Shown: piece after piece, positions 17,037 through 25,577 of the stretch
Position numbering within the stretch: position 1 is the stretch's first letter
How the letters are laid out: each line of letters starts with the position of its first letter
Assembly (NCBI RefSeq): GCF_042643165.1
Contig: NZ_JBHRSH010000001.1
Location: 558,001 to 622,000, forward strand
DNA: 64,000 nt
Source: Hyphococcus aureus
Lineage (GTDB): Bacteria > Pseudomonadota > Alphaproteobacteria > Caulobacterales > Parvularculaceae
Direction: 5' to 3'
Notes under the pieces: generated by a model
Seen by the model: the letters and a program-made list of their open reading frames with translations, nothing else
Databases searched by the model: none
Told to the model about the DNA's origin: nothing
Program-made: the position numbers and the translations under genes

Positions 17037-17174
17037 ATGAAGAAAATCGAAACGCATGACGACGACATCATCGATCTCGGCGTCGCGAGCGAGGAAACGA
17101 AAGGCATTCCTCATCTCGTGTCGGTCGAGGACTTCCAGTCGCGTCCGCCGGCGGACGAGCTTTCCGCCGACTGA
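17037..17174 (+). CDS. Lasso peptide precursor (A protein)
   Basis: 45 residues, preceded by a good ribosome-binding site (ATAGGAGCAAAGTC-ATG). The leader ends LGVASEETK with threonine at the penultimate position, the recognition feature of lasso leaders (compare LGKASAETR in astexin-1). The 23-residue core begins GIPHLVSVED; Gly1 can form an isopeptide with Glu9 to give a 9-residue ring. The tail includes a single Phe at core 11 and an Arg-Pro-Pro at 14-16, and ends in Asp. B and C maturases follow directly. No second precursor was found. The full 23-residue lasso would have a neutral monoisotopic mass of about 2460.19 Da (hand calculation, loss of one water). Confidence 0.93.
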   Translation: MKKIETHDDDIIDLGVASEETKGIPHLVSVEDFQSRPPADELSAD

Positions 17175-17185
17175 GTGTTCGCGTA

Positions 17186-17210
17186 CCGGGCGCAGCGCGC
17201 GGGCGCCCGG
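17186..17210 (+). promoter_or_regulatory. Intercistronic hairpin between precursor and B gene
   Basis: Perfect 8-bp stem CCGGGCGC (17186-17193) with GCGCCCGG (17203-17210) and a 9-base loop, 12 bp past the precursor stop. There is no U-tract, so it is more likely a processing or stability element that keeps precursor mRNA in excess over the maturases than a full terminator. Confidence 0.6.
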
Positions 17211-17236
17211 AATTCCGAATAGGTCGGTGTGAAATC

Positions 17237-17893
17237 ATGGCTCATCCTCTTCGCGCCGGTCTCGCATTCTGCTTTGTTAACGAAAGACCGGTTTTTCTAG
17301 ACGTCACTCGCGATCGCTACTTCACGATTCAAGGGTCGCTGGAAGCAGCATTCAAGGAACTTGTTGCTGGCCGCGATCTGTCTCGCGACTCCATTGACCG
17401 TCTCTTGAGCGCCGGCATTCTCGAACCGGAAGGCGGAGGGCCTAATATCCCTTCGCCGCCCCGGATCGTCTCACCCGGCCGAAGCGTTATTGAAGGATGG
17501 TTCGCCGATCGCCGAGCGGGACTCGCCGCAACAGTGAAAACCGCGATCTGTCTGGTCCGCAGCCGGAGACGATTGCAGCGCGACGGCTTTGCGCGAATCA
17601 TCGACGAGCTTCGCGCAAGGAAGCGCCATACAGGCGACGCGCGCCATTCATTCATCGAAGCGCGAGCTGCGGAATTTCAGGCGGCGCGCTGCCTGTTCCC
17701 GGCGCCGCCAAATTGCCTGCCCGATTCTTTGGCGTTGCTAGATTATCTCTACAACCAAGGCGTAGTGGCCGATCTGGTGATCGGCGTTCGCATGGCTCCC
17801 TCTGGCGCCCATTGTTGGGTTCAAACGCGCGAAGCGTTGCTGAACGAAGCGGTCGACTACGCCGGTTCGTTCACGCCGATCCTCACGGCATGA
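17237..17893 (+). CDS. Lasso peptide B protein (leader-binding RRE plus cysteine peptidase)
   Basis: 218 residues. The N-terminal 75 residues resemble the PqqD-like leader-recognition domain (FVNERPVFLDVTRDRYFTI). The C-terminal transglutaminase-like protease has Cys160 in NCLPDSLAL and His192 in GAHCWVQ. The third triad position, 12 residues past the His, is Glu204 rather than the usual Asp. The enzyme cuts the leader at Lys22-Gly23. It overlaps the C gene by 4 bp (ATGA). Confidence 0.92.
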   Translation: MAHPLRAGLAFCFVNERPVFLDVTRDRYFTIQGSLEAAFKELVAGRDLSRDSIDRLLSAGILEPEGGGPNIPSPPRIVSPGRSVIEGWFADRRAGLAATVKTAICLVRSRRRLQRDGFARIIDELRARKRHTGDARHSFIEARAAEFQAARCLFPAPPNCLPDSLALLDYLYNQGVVADLVIGVRMAPSGAHCWVQTREALLNEAVDYAGSFTPILTA

Positions 17894-19626
17894 CCCATAA
17901 CCAGTTTCTTGCGATCGTTTCAGATCGCGTTCCCCCGGCAGCCGGATTCGCGGCGATGACCGAGGCTAAGCGACGCCTTGGGTTCCGCGTCGTGTTGCAG
18001 CATGGGCGGCTTTGCGTCCTGGCGCATCAAGACGCCGCATCAGCCCGAACGGACGACGGCTTGGGCGTTATGATCGGCGCCGCGTTCCCGCCATGGCGCC
18101 CCGGGACGTCCGGACGGGGCTCGCTGGAAGTTTTCCATAATAGTGGCTGCGCCGAAGCAGGCCCGTGGGGCGGCTTCATCGAGTTTCGCGTGGATGAAGA
18201 GGCAAGTACGGTCGACATTACGCGCGATCCTTCCGGCATGGCTCCCTGTTTCACAGCGCGGCGCCATGATTCGACTTGGGTCTTTTCGGATCTTGAGATC
18301 GCCATAGAAGCCGGTCTCGACATGCCGGCGATCGACTGGACCGGGGTTGCGCACTATCTCGCTTTTCCTCATCTTCCTGCGAGGCGGACATGTCTCGCTG
18401 GGGTCGACCGGCTGCTTCCGGGCATGCGGCTGCGTTTGACCCTCGGCCAGCCGCCTTCCCTGGAGAGCGCGTGGAGTCCATGGTCGCATGCCGGCAAGGC
18501 GCGTCGAATAAGCGATTATGCAGACGCCGTACGAGAACTTCGCAACGTCACCCTCGAATGCGTCGGCGCATGGGCGGCGCAGTCGCAGCCGGTTTTGCTC
18601 CAGCTTTCCGGCGGCCTCGATTCCTCGATCATCGCCGCATGTCTCAGCCAAAAGCGCGCCGCGTATTCGTGCGTCACATTCGCGACAAGCGATGCTTCCG
18701 GCGACGAACGGCGCCATGCGCGACTTGTGGCAAGGCATTTGGACGTTCCATTGCGCGAGCTCCATCTCGACGCGAGCGACTCGCCCCTTGTACCACAAGG
18801 GCTGCCCCGGACGCCGATCCCAAGCGGCGCGCCCTGGCGAGCGGTGATCGACGCCGCTCTTTCTGGCGTCATCGACGATACGGGCGCAGACCGGCTCTTT
18901 TCGGGCGGCGGGGGGGACAATGTGTTTTGTTACCTGACGACCGCCGCGCCCGCAGCGGACGCCTTGCGTGCGTTCGGTCCAGGATTTCGGTTCTTCGCAG
19001 CCGCGAGGGACGTCGCAAGGCTGCATCGGGCCAGCGTCTGGCGCGCGTCCCGATATGCGGTTCGAAAGGCGTATTGGGCGAGACCGAAATTGTGGCCCTG
19101 CAACGACGCATTTCTGACGCGTGACGCTGCATCTATCGCGCCGCCAGCCCATCCGTGGTTCGACGCGCCGCATGAAGCGCTCCCGGGCAAGCTCGAACAG
19201 ACGGCGTCGATCGCGAGCGCCGTCGCCATCAGCGACGGCGGCGACCGGCGCCTGCCAGCCGCGCTGTGTTATCCCTTGCTCTCGCTGCCCGTCATCGAGA
19301 CGTGCCTAACGATTCCCACATGGATGTGGGTGAAGAGCAGCCGCAACCGGGCCGTGGCGCGCGATGCATTCGAAGATTTGCTTCCCAGCGAAACTCTATC
19401 GCGGCGGACCAAGGGAGACCTGACCGGCCTGATCGCGGCCATCTATCGCGCGAACAAATCTGAGATTGAAATGTTGCTAATGGAGGGCCGGCTTGCGCGC
19501 GAGGGCATTGTGGACCGGGATGCCGTAGCGAACCGAATGGGCGAAGCCGGTCTGTCGCGCGATGCGAATTTCGCTCAGCTCGTGACGCTCGCCGCCGTCG
19601 AAGGATGGATTCAATCAATCCTTTGA
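17890..19626 (+). CDS. Lasso peptide C protein (asparagine-synthetase-like macrolactam synthetase)
   Basis: 578 residues from ATG 17890; the frame is open further upstream but the 4-bp overlap with B fixes the start. The N-terminal half resembles the glutamine amidotransferase-like domain (ITRDPSGMAPCF). The C-terminal half has the ATP-pyrophosphatase loop LLQLSGGLDSSIIAACL. It adenylates the core Glu9 side chain and closes the ring with Gly1. Its 3' end overlaps the convergent isopeptidase gene by 12 bp. Confidence 0.92.
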   Translation: MTHNQFLAIVSDRVPPAAGFAAMTEAKRRLGFRVVLQHGRLCVLAHQDAASARTDDGLGVMIGAAFPPWRPGTSGRGSLEVFHNSGCAEAGPWGGFIEFRVDEEASTVDITRDPSGMAPCFTARRHDSTWVFSDLEIAIEAGLDMPAIDWTGVAHYLAFPHLPARRTCLAGVDRLLPGMRLRLTLGQPPSLESAWSPWSHAGKARRISDYADAVRELRNVTLECVGAWAAQSQPVLLQLSGGLDSSIIAACLSQKRAAYSCVTFATSDASGDERRHARLVARHLDVPLRELHLDASDSPLVPQGLPRTPIPSGAPWRAVIDAALSGVIDDTGADRLFSGGGGDNVFCYLTTAAPAADALRAFGPGFRFFAAARDVARLHRASVWRASRYAVRKAYWARPKLWPCNDAFLTRDAASIAPPAHPWFDAPHEALPGKLEQTASIASAVAISDGGDRRLPAALCYPLLSLPVIETCLTIPTWMWVKSSRNRAVARDAFEDLLPSETLSRRTKGDLTGLIAAIYRANKSEIEMLLMEGRLAREGIVDRDAVANRMGEAGLSRDANFAQLVTLAAVEGWIQSIL

Positions 19627-21720
19627 CGTTTGACCATTCGCATCGCCTTCGCTGCGAATGCCGCTCGACTGCGCCCCCTCTTTCAGTTTCCGCCAGCGCT
19701 CGAACTGCGCGGCGCGGGCGCCCCCTGCTTCCTCGCCCAGAAGCCAGAACCGGAACCAGTCCAGATTGCGCTGATAGATGGCGAGACGGCGGCGCGGCTG
19801 AATTTTGTAATGGGGCGCATCGGGAAAGACGTGGACCTCAACAGGCGCGCCGGATTCCATAAGAGGGACAAAATATTCCGGCGCCACCAAATATTCCTGC
19901 TCGGCCAGTTGCATCAACAGCGGGAAGCGCAAGCGGTTTAAATTGCGGCTCGGGGAGATGCGCCGCCATTGCACGGGCGTCTCGTCGGGCGCGCCAAGCC
20001 CCCAGACCCGTTTCAGATTCTCTTTGAACGCATCTCCCTTGAGGGCCCGTTGCCAATAATAGCTCGCGGTCATGGTCGGCGTCGCCAGGGACGCGGCGGC
20101 GATGAGATCGCTGTGATAGGCCGTCCACATGGCGACGGACGCGCCGAAACTGAAACCGCCCACGCCAATCCTTTCGCGATCGACGCCTCTCCTTTCGACG
20201 AGATCGATAGCGCTGTTGATCCCCGCGAGCGCAATTTCGTATTCTTCAATCGCCGAAACCGCGGCGCCGTCCATCGGATACATATTGATGCAGAGACTAG
20301 CGATGCCTGCGGAGGCGAGAGAGACAAGCGGCCACTCGTCGCCGAACCCGCCCCGAATAAATCCCTGACAGTTGTAATAGGTCAGAAACATCGGTGAGGC
20401 CGTTTCGCCTTGGCTGTCTCGCGCCGCGGGATAGAAGTAGCCGGTAAAGACGCGCCCCTCGCCGTCGCGCCAGCTCAGCAATTCGGCGTGGGCGTCGAGG
20501 TTGCGCGCGAGCGCGCGATTCGGCGCAGCGATGACGCGGGTCTCGCCGCTGTCGAGGTCGATGCGCTCGATCTGAGGCGGCGTGTTCGCGTCCGCCGCGA
20601 TGCAAAGGGCGTAATGCGCGCCGACGGCGCAGCCGGCGCCGAGGCCGATCACGCGGCCGCTGTGCAGGAGCCCCTGCGCCTCGCGCACCAGACGAACTCC
20701 ATCATTTTCGACATCCCACGCAAAGATGCTCATGGCGTCGCCGCGTTCGCGGTCTCTTGTCGCAAACACGACCTCTTGGGCCGCGCCGCGCCAGGACAGC
20801 CAGGCGATGGACCGCGAACATTGAGGCGCCGCGCAGACGAATTCTCCTTCTCCGATGCGCGCGCGCAAAAAACGTTTGCCTTCTTCCTTGATCGCATGGG
20901 CGGCTCTTCCGTCGGCGGTGACATGCGTGTGTTCCGATCTCCCGGGCGCGTCGTCCAGCGACGGGCCGCCGGCGATTCGGCGAAAGGCTTTTTCTTCTTG
21001 CTGGCTCGCCGAACGCACGCGGCCGCTTTCGAGCTCCATTATCTTGACCTGTGTCGAACGATCGCCGAGGAGCGTCGTCACCTGCATCCACTCGCCGAGA
21101 TAGCGCTGCGTCACGCGGCGGCCGTGATGCAACCCGGACCGGAACAGTCCCTGCCCGATGGGGACGGTTCCGTCGATCAGGATGCCCGAATGGTATTCGT
21201 CGAGTTCGGCCTGTTCGATCTCCTCACGAGAGGCGCCGACTTCATAGGCGAGTTTGTCGCCGGCGAGGAGTTCGAAGGATTTGATGTCCGCAGCATCGTC
21301 CGTGAGGCGCTCGGCCGTGCCTGTCATCGACACGCGCCAGATCTGCACCTCGCCGTCCTGAAGCGCGCGGAAATAGAACCATTTCGAATCCGGCGACCAA
21401 CGCGGCGCTTCGCCCATCGCCCAGCCGCCCGTGAATATGGGCGCGCCGCCGTCTGCAATGCGTCGCGGCGCCTCATCGCCGTCAAGACGGAAGACAATCC
21501 ATTCGGAACGATAGGCGTTCTCCTCAACCGATGCGTGCTCGGCGCGGTAGGCTGCATAGTCGCCATCTGGTGAAGTCGACAGCCCCGTGAAATCGGTGAT
21601 TTCGACGAGCATTCTAAGCGACTCGGCTTCAGCGTCGGCCGCGGTAGCTGACGCAAGGAAGGCCGAAGAGAGAAATGCCGCGGCGACCGCGCCGCATGTT
21701 CTGAACTTTGAACGCAACAC
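19615..21720 (-). CDS. Lasso peptide isopeptidase (prolyl-oligopeptidase-like S9 family)
   Basis: 701 residues with a signal peptide (1-28), so periplasmic. A beta-propeller-like N-terminal region (about 40-420) is followed by an alpha/beta-hydrolase domain. Catalytic Ser524 is in VGGFSFGAS, the acid is Glu609 (AEQEY) and the base His637 (DAPHYK). A Glu in the acid position and this spacing agree with what I recall of Atxe2, the astexin isopeptidase. It linearises the imported lasso peptide by cutting the Gly1-Glu9 isopeptide. It is downstream of the TonB receptor by 12 bp. Confidence 0.9.
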   Translation of the reverse strand: MLRSKFRTCGAVAAAFLSSAFLASATAADAEAESLRMLVEITDFTGLSTSPDGDYAAYRAEHASVEENAYRSEWIVFRLDGDEAPRRIADGGAPIFTGGWAMGEAPRWSPDSKWFYFRALQDGEVQIWRVSMTGTAERLTDDAADIKSFELLAGDKLAYEVGASREEIEQAELDEYHSGILIDGTVPIGQGLFRSGLHHGRRVTQRYLGEWMQVTTLLGDRSTQVKIMELESGRVRSASQQEEKAFRRIAGGPSLDDAPGRSEHTHVTADGRAAHAIKEEGKRFLRARIGEGEFVCAAPQCSRSIAWLSWRGAAQEVVFATRDRERGDAMSIFAWDVENDGVRLVREAQGLLHSGRVIGLGAGCAVGAHYALCIAADANTPPQIERIDLDSGETRVIAAPNRALARNLDAHAELLSWRDGEGRVFTGYFYPAARDSQGETASPMFLTYYNCQGFIRGGFGDEWPLVSLASAGIASLCINMYPMDGAAVSAIEEYEIALAGINSAIDLVERRGVDRERIGVGGFSFGASVAMWTAYHSDLIAAASLATPTMTASYYWQRALKGDAFKENLKRVWGLGAPDETPVQWRRISPSRNLNRLRFPLLMQLAEQEYLVAPEYFVPLMESGAPVEVHVFPDAPHYKIQPRRRLAIYQRNLDWFRFWLLGEEAGGARAAQFERWRKLKEGAQSSGIRSEGDANGQTSKD

Positions 21721-21732
21721 AAACAGCCCCGC

Positions 21733-24390
21733 TCAGAGTGAGTATCGAAGGGTCGCGGCGATGAAACGCCCGACAGGAGATGCATTCGCGCTGTCGAAAA
21801 GCATTCCTGGAAACGCGACGCCGCCGCCCGCGGCGAAAGGCGGGTCTTCGTCAAATGCGTTGGTGACAGAGAGCGACGCCTCGAAACCGTCTAGCGCATT
21901 CGTGAGCGAACCGAGCCGGTACTGCAGCGTCAGATCGAGCGTGGTCCAAGAGGACACCTCGGCCGCCGGCATTGCGACATTGTCTTTCGACCCTGAGACA
22001 TAATTAACGATCGCCGTCGCGGTGAAGCTGTCGTCTATCTCCCAGCTGGCGCCGCCGCGCCCTCGGAATTCCGCTGGCTGAAAGATCAATCCGGACTGCC
22101 GCGAAACGGCGAACGTCGGAATGGTCTGCGTGTCGATCCTCAGCCAACTAAAATCGCCGAAGAACGCGACGTCGCCGGGCGCGAAACGAAACGAGACATC
22201 CGTTCCGCGCACTTGTTGCGAGCTGGCGTTCACGAAGCCCGAATTGACGATTGCGAGGACCGCATTCGGGTCATAGGGAAGTCCCGAGATGTTGAAGAAC
22301 TGGTCGGCGGCGTCGATGATGGCGGATTGCGCCGAAGCTGACGGGTCTCGGTCGACAAAGGGTTCATGCGCCGGATCGGACAACGCCGATCCGAGATTGA
22401 CGATCGGGCTGACGATCCGATCCCGGAAGTCGATGTCGAAATAGGTAACAGACAAGTCGAACGCTGGAATGAATTGCGGCGTCCAGTCGAAGCCAGCGGT
22501 CCAGGAGGTCGCGCGCTCCGGCTCAAGATCTGGATTCCCGCTGAAATTGAGAAAAGCAAGGCCAGGATCAGCGGAGCCGAGATTCGGCGCGTTCCAAAGC
22601 GTCACCACATGATCGGCAAGCAAATGATCGAAACGCGGCGCCCGGAAGGATTTGCCCCAGGTGCCCCGAAAAACGATATCGGGAATGGGCGCGTAGCGGA
22701 CGCCAGCCTTCGGCGTCGTCGCCGCGCCGAACCCGCTATGATCCTCGACCCGGACGGCGACATTGAGTTCGAGCCGGGCAAGCCCCAACCGGTCCTCGGA
22801 CGGCGACACGAGCGGCGCCGACGCCTCGCCGAAGAAGAACGCGATATTCCGTGTTCCGTTGCGCAACGTTCCGCCAAGATCGGCGTCGAGCGCCTCCTCC
22901 CGATAGCCGCCGCCGATCGCCGCGCGAAGGTCGCCGGAGGGCAGCCGCGCGATTTTCCCTTCCGTCGCTGCGCCGATGGTCCATGCGGTGTTCGTCGAGA
23001 CGGCGTCGAAATCGCCGCCGAAATTGTCTGTGGTCTCGATATCTCGTGTGCTACGCGCCGCCGAACCTTCGATCTGCGCGGTCCAACCCGCGGGCAGCTC
23101 AACCGTCGCGCGCGGCGCGATGAGAAAGGATTCGGTGTCGACGGTTTTCGAGTCTGCGAATCCGCCGGCGCCGTATTCGGTCGTGCGGCTCGCACGGCGG
23201 TTCGTGTAAAGCCCGATGACGTCGAGCTCTACGAAACTCGACAGTTCTTGGTTGCCGGACATGAAGCCCGACCATTGGCGGTTCGCCGGCAAAAGCGAAT
23301 TCAAGGGGCCGGCCGTTTCGGAAAAATCCCGTTCGCCCGCGAAGATCGGATTCTGTTTCAGATAGTCGGCGCCGACAAGAAACGAGCCGCCTTTCCAGCG
23401 CTCGCCCGCGGCCGCGCTGTAGGTCTGCTCGAAGCCGCCGCCTTGCGTTGCACCGCCGACGCGGGCGCGAAGCTCCGCGCCGTCATAATCGTCGGCGACG
23501 ATGAAATTGACGACGCCGGCGACCGCGTCGGCGCCATAGAGCGCTGACGAACCGTCGAGTAAAACATCGACGCGATCGAGCGCTGCGAGCGGGATCGCCG
23601 AGACGTCCGTAGTCTCGCCGCCGCCGATCGGCGCCAGCCGGCGCCCGTTGACGAGAATGAGCGTTGCGTCCGGACCCATGCCACGCAAATTGACGGTAGA
23701 ATCGCCGCCGAGACCGGAATTCGTATTGACCGTTGTCGGCTGGACGGTCGGATTGATGCCGCCCCTGAATGTCTGCGGGAGCGTGCGTAGCAACTCTCCC
23801 GTCTGCGACTGTCCGGATCGCTCGATTTCCTGACGCGTTATGGTCTGGATTGGCGCGGCGGGCGACGCACCGCGAATGCGCGTGCCGGTGACGACGATCT
23901 GATCGCGATCGGCTGATGAACGTTCGCTGTCGGAACGCCGACCGCTTTGTTCCGGATCATCGCGCTCGCGGCCAATCTCGACCCTTTGAGAATCGCGCAT
24001 GCCAGCGGCATTATTCACGTCGGCAGGGACTGTCATGGATGCCGTTTGTAGCCGCGGCGAGACAATCAATGTCTGTTCGTCCCGGATTTTATAGGTAAGC
24101 CCGCTGGCGGCGAGCAGGCGTTCCAACGCTTCGAAACTGGTGAAAGCGCCGATCAATTCGCGGCTACGAATGCCGGCCGTCAAATCGTCCTCAATCAGGA
24201 CGACGAAATTCGATTGTTCGGACCATGCGATGAGCGCGTCCGTCAAAGACTGCGCCGGAATGTTCCATTCGAGCGCGACGCTGTTGTCAGCTCTTTCAAA
24301 TCCCGCATCGCTGCTGGCGGCTTCAGCAACGCAAATCAGCGCCATCGCCGATACGGATGCGGCAATTGCATTTCGCATATTCTTTTTCAT
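21733..24390 (-). CDS. TonB-dependent receptor with N-terminal signalling (STN) domain
   Basis: About 885 residues from ATG 24390, chosen for GGGAGGGGAAACGA before it and the signal peptide that follows. Order: STN domain (LTDALIAWSEQSNFVVLIEDDL to LTYKIRDEQTLIV), linker, plug (VVTGTRIRGASPA; LRGMGPDATLILVNGRRLAP; VLLDGSSALYGADAVAGVVNFI), then a beta barrel ending RFIAATLRYSL. The STN domain signals to FecR. Position with the isopeptidase and FecI/FecR makes it the probable lasso peptide importer or sensor. Confidence 0.9.
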   Translation of the reverse strand: MKKNMRNAIAASVSAMALICVAEAASSDAGFERADNSVALEWNIPAQSLTDALIAWSEQSNFVVLIEDDLTAGIRSRELIGAFTSFEALERLLAASGLTYKIRDEQTLIVSPRLQTASMTVPADVNNAAGMRDSQRVEIGRERDDPEQSGRRSDSERSSADRDQIVVTGTRIRGASPAAPIQTITRQEIERSGQSQTGELLRTLPQTFRGGINPTVQPTTVNTNSGLGGDSTVNLRGMGPDATLILVNGRRLAPIGGGETTDVSAIPLAALDRVDVLLDGSSALYGADAVAGVVNFIVADDYDGAELRARVGGATQGGGFEQTYSAAAGERWKGGSFLVGADYLKQNPIFAGERDFSETAGPLNSLLPANRQWSGFMSGNQELSSFVELDVIGLYTNRRASRTTEYGAGGFADSKTVDTESFLIAPRATVELPAGWTAQIEGSAARSTRDIETTDNFGGDFDAVSTNTAWTIGAATEGKIARLPSGDLRAAIGGGYREEALDADLGGTLRNGTRNIAFFFGEASAPLVSPSEDRLGLARLELNVAVRVEDHSGFGAATTPKAGVRYAPIPDIVFRGTWGKSFRAPRFDHLLADHVVTLWNAPNLGSADPGLAFLNFSGNPDLEPERATSWTAGFDWTPQFIPAFDLSVTYFDIDFRDRIVSPIVNLGSALSDPAHEPFVDRDPSASAQSAIIDAADQFFNISGLPYDPNAVLAIVNSGFVNASSQQVRGTDVSFRFAPGDVAFFGDFSWLRIDTQTIPTFAVSRQSGLIFQPAEFRGRGGASWEIDDSFTATAIVNYVSGSKDNVAMPAAEVSSWTTLDLTLQYRLGSLTNALDGFEASLSVTNAFDEDPPFAAGGGVAFPGMLFDSANASPVGRFIAATLRYSL

Positions 24391-24563
24391 TCGTTTCCCC
24401 TCCCGATATTCGACTTGTCGCGCGCGAGCTGTACCGCCCGGGCGCGACAAGTCGTTTCCAGCCCCGCTGTCGTTCGCTGCGACGAAAACGTGACAGGATT
24501 CAGGAAAGGTTTTTTTTGGAGGAGCGGCGCCCGCCGACCGAAACCGGATGATCGGACCAGCGA

Positions 24564-25577
24564 TCAGGGCGCGCCTTCGGCGGCGGACCTTAAGACAATA
24601 CGGTCCCGCCGCGACCGGTCGACTTCCAGCGGGAGAATATCGGGGAGGCCGTCGATGGTCGCATCGATCTGATCCGTGCGAAGCGACGCCACGAGCGGCA
24701 ATTCAAGGAGGTTCTCGTCGACGACGATCGGAATGCGCGAATACCGGTTGGCGTCGGCGATGAATTCGCGCAAGGGCGCGCCCTTATACGCAAGGCGGCC
24801 AACTCGCCATGAACCGATCGTCGCGGGCGGCGCCTCGATGACATTCGTCAGACCATCGCCGCTCACGGGCGCCGCGACCTGCTCGCCGGCGGAAAGACGT
24901 TCCTTTGCAGCGATCAATGCATCTGCGCCGCTGCGCGGCGCACGCCGCCGCACCTCCACTTCGCCTTCCGCGACAGAAACGGTGACGCCCGCCGGTCCCT
25001 GGCGGACGTTGAACTTCGTGCCGGTCACGCGGACTTCGGTTTCGCCAGACGCGACGATGAAAGCGCGCGCGTCTCCTTTGCGTACGTCGAAAAACGCCTC
25101 GCCGCTTTGCAGATAAATCCGCCGCTCGCCGTCTGAGTATGCGACGCTGACTTTGCTTTTCGGCGCAAGGTCGGCGACGCTCCCGTCTGGCAGCGCGATC
25201 TGCGCCGTTTCGGCCGTAGACGTCGCATGGACATTGGGAAGGAGCCAGGCGGGCTGCGCGTAGATGATCGCCGGAACGGTGACCGCAAGCCCGACCGCGG
25301 CGGCCAGCGCCCCGTAAACGAACGCGCGGCGCGATAGCGGGCGCCCGCGCGCCAATTCTGGCGCCGCCACGAGTTCCTTGAGGTCGCCGAGCTCGCCAAC
25401 ATCCTCCCAGATTGAAAGCGTGTGTTCGTAAGCCGCGGCGTGCCGCGGATCGGCGCTGCGCCAAGTTTCAAATGCGCGGCGGTCTTCATAAGTCGCGGCG
25501 TCGCTCCGCAACAGCGCAAACCATTTCGTCGCTTCGTCGATCACGGCGTCATCAACGCCTCGTCGCGGCTCGCCCAT
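24564..25577 (-). CDS. fecR: FecR-family anti-sigma factor / signal transducer
   Basis: About 337 residues from ATG 25577 (GGAG 7 bp upstream), overlapping the sigma gene by 26 bp. The N-terminal cytoplasmic DUF4880 part is IDEATKWFALLRSD. One membrane helix follows (around residues 80-105, FVYGALAAAVGLAVTVPAIIYA). The periplasmic FecR domain has ALPDGSVADLAPKSKVSV and GEAFFDVRKGDARAFIVASG. It relays ligand occupancy of the TonB receptor to the sigma factor. Confidence 0.9.
   Translation of the reverse strand: MGEPRRGVDDAVIDEATKWFALLRSDAATYEDRRAFETWRSADPRHAAAYEHTLSIWEDVGELGDLKELVAAPELARGRPLSRRAFVYGALAAAVGLAVTVPAIIYAQPAWLLPNVHATSTAETAQIALPDGSVADLAPKSKVSVAYSDGERRIYLQSGEAFFDVRKGDARAFIVASGETEVRVTGTKFNVRQGPAGVTVSVAEGEVEVRRRAPRSGADALIAAKERLSAGEQVAAPVSGDGLTNVIEAPPATIGSWRVGRLAYKGAPLREFIADANRYSRIPIVVDENLLELPLVASLRTDQIDATIDGLPDILPLEVDRSRRDRIVLRSAAEGAP

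Noticed and set aside
18040..19173. Minus-strand open frame of 377 codons
   Set aside because: Antisense shadow of the lasso C gene; composition rich in Arg and Pro, with no domain.
17497..19626. A 709-residue open frame that extends the lasso C gene 393 bp upstream into the B gene
   Set aside because: The upstream part is out of frame with the well-conserved B protein, and the ATG at 17890 overlaps the B stop by 4 bp, the usual coupling.
20410..21573. Plus-strand open frame of 387 codons
   Set aside because: Antisense shadow of the isopeptidase gene in GC-rich DNA.
22366..23547. Long plus-strand open frame of 393 codons
   Set aside because: It is the antisense shadow of the TonB-dependent receptor; it has no known motif and the receptor is unmistakable.
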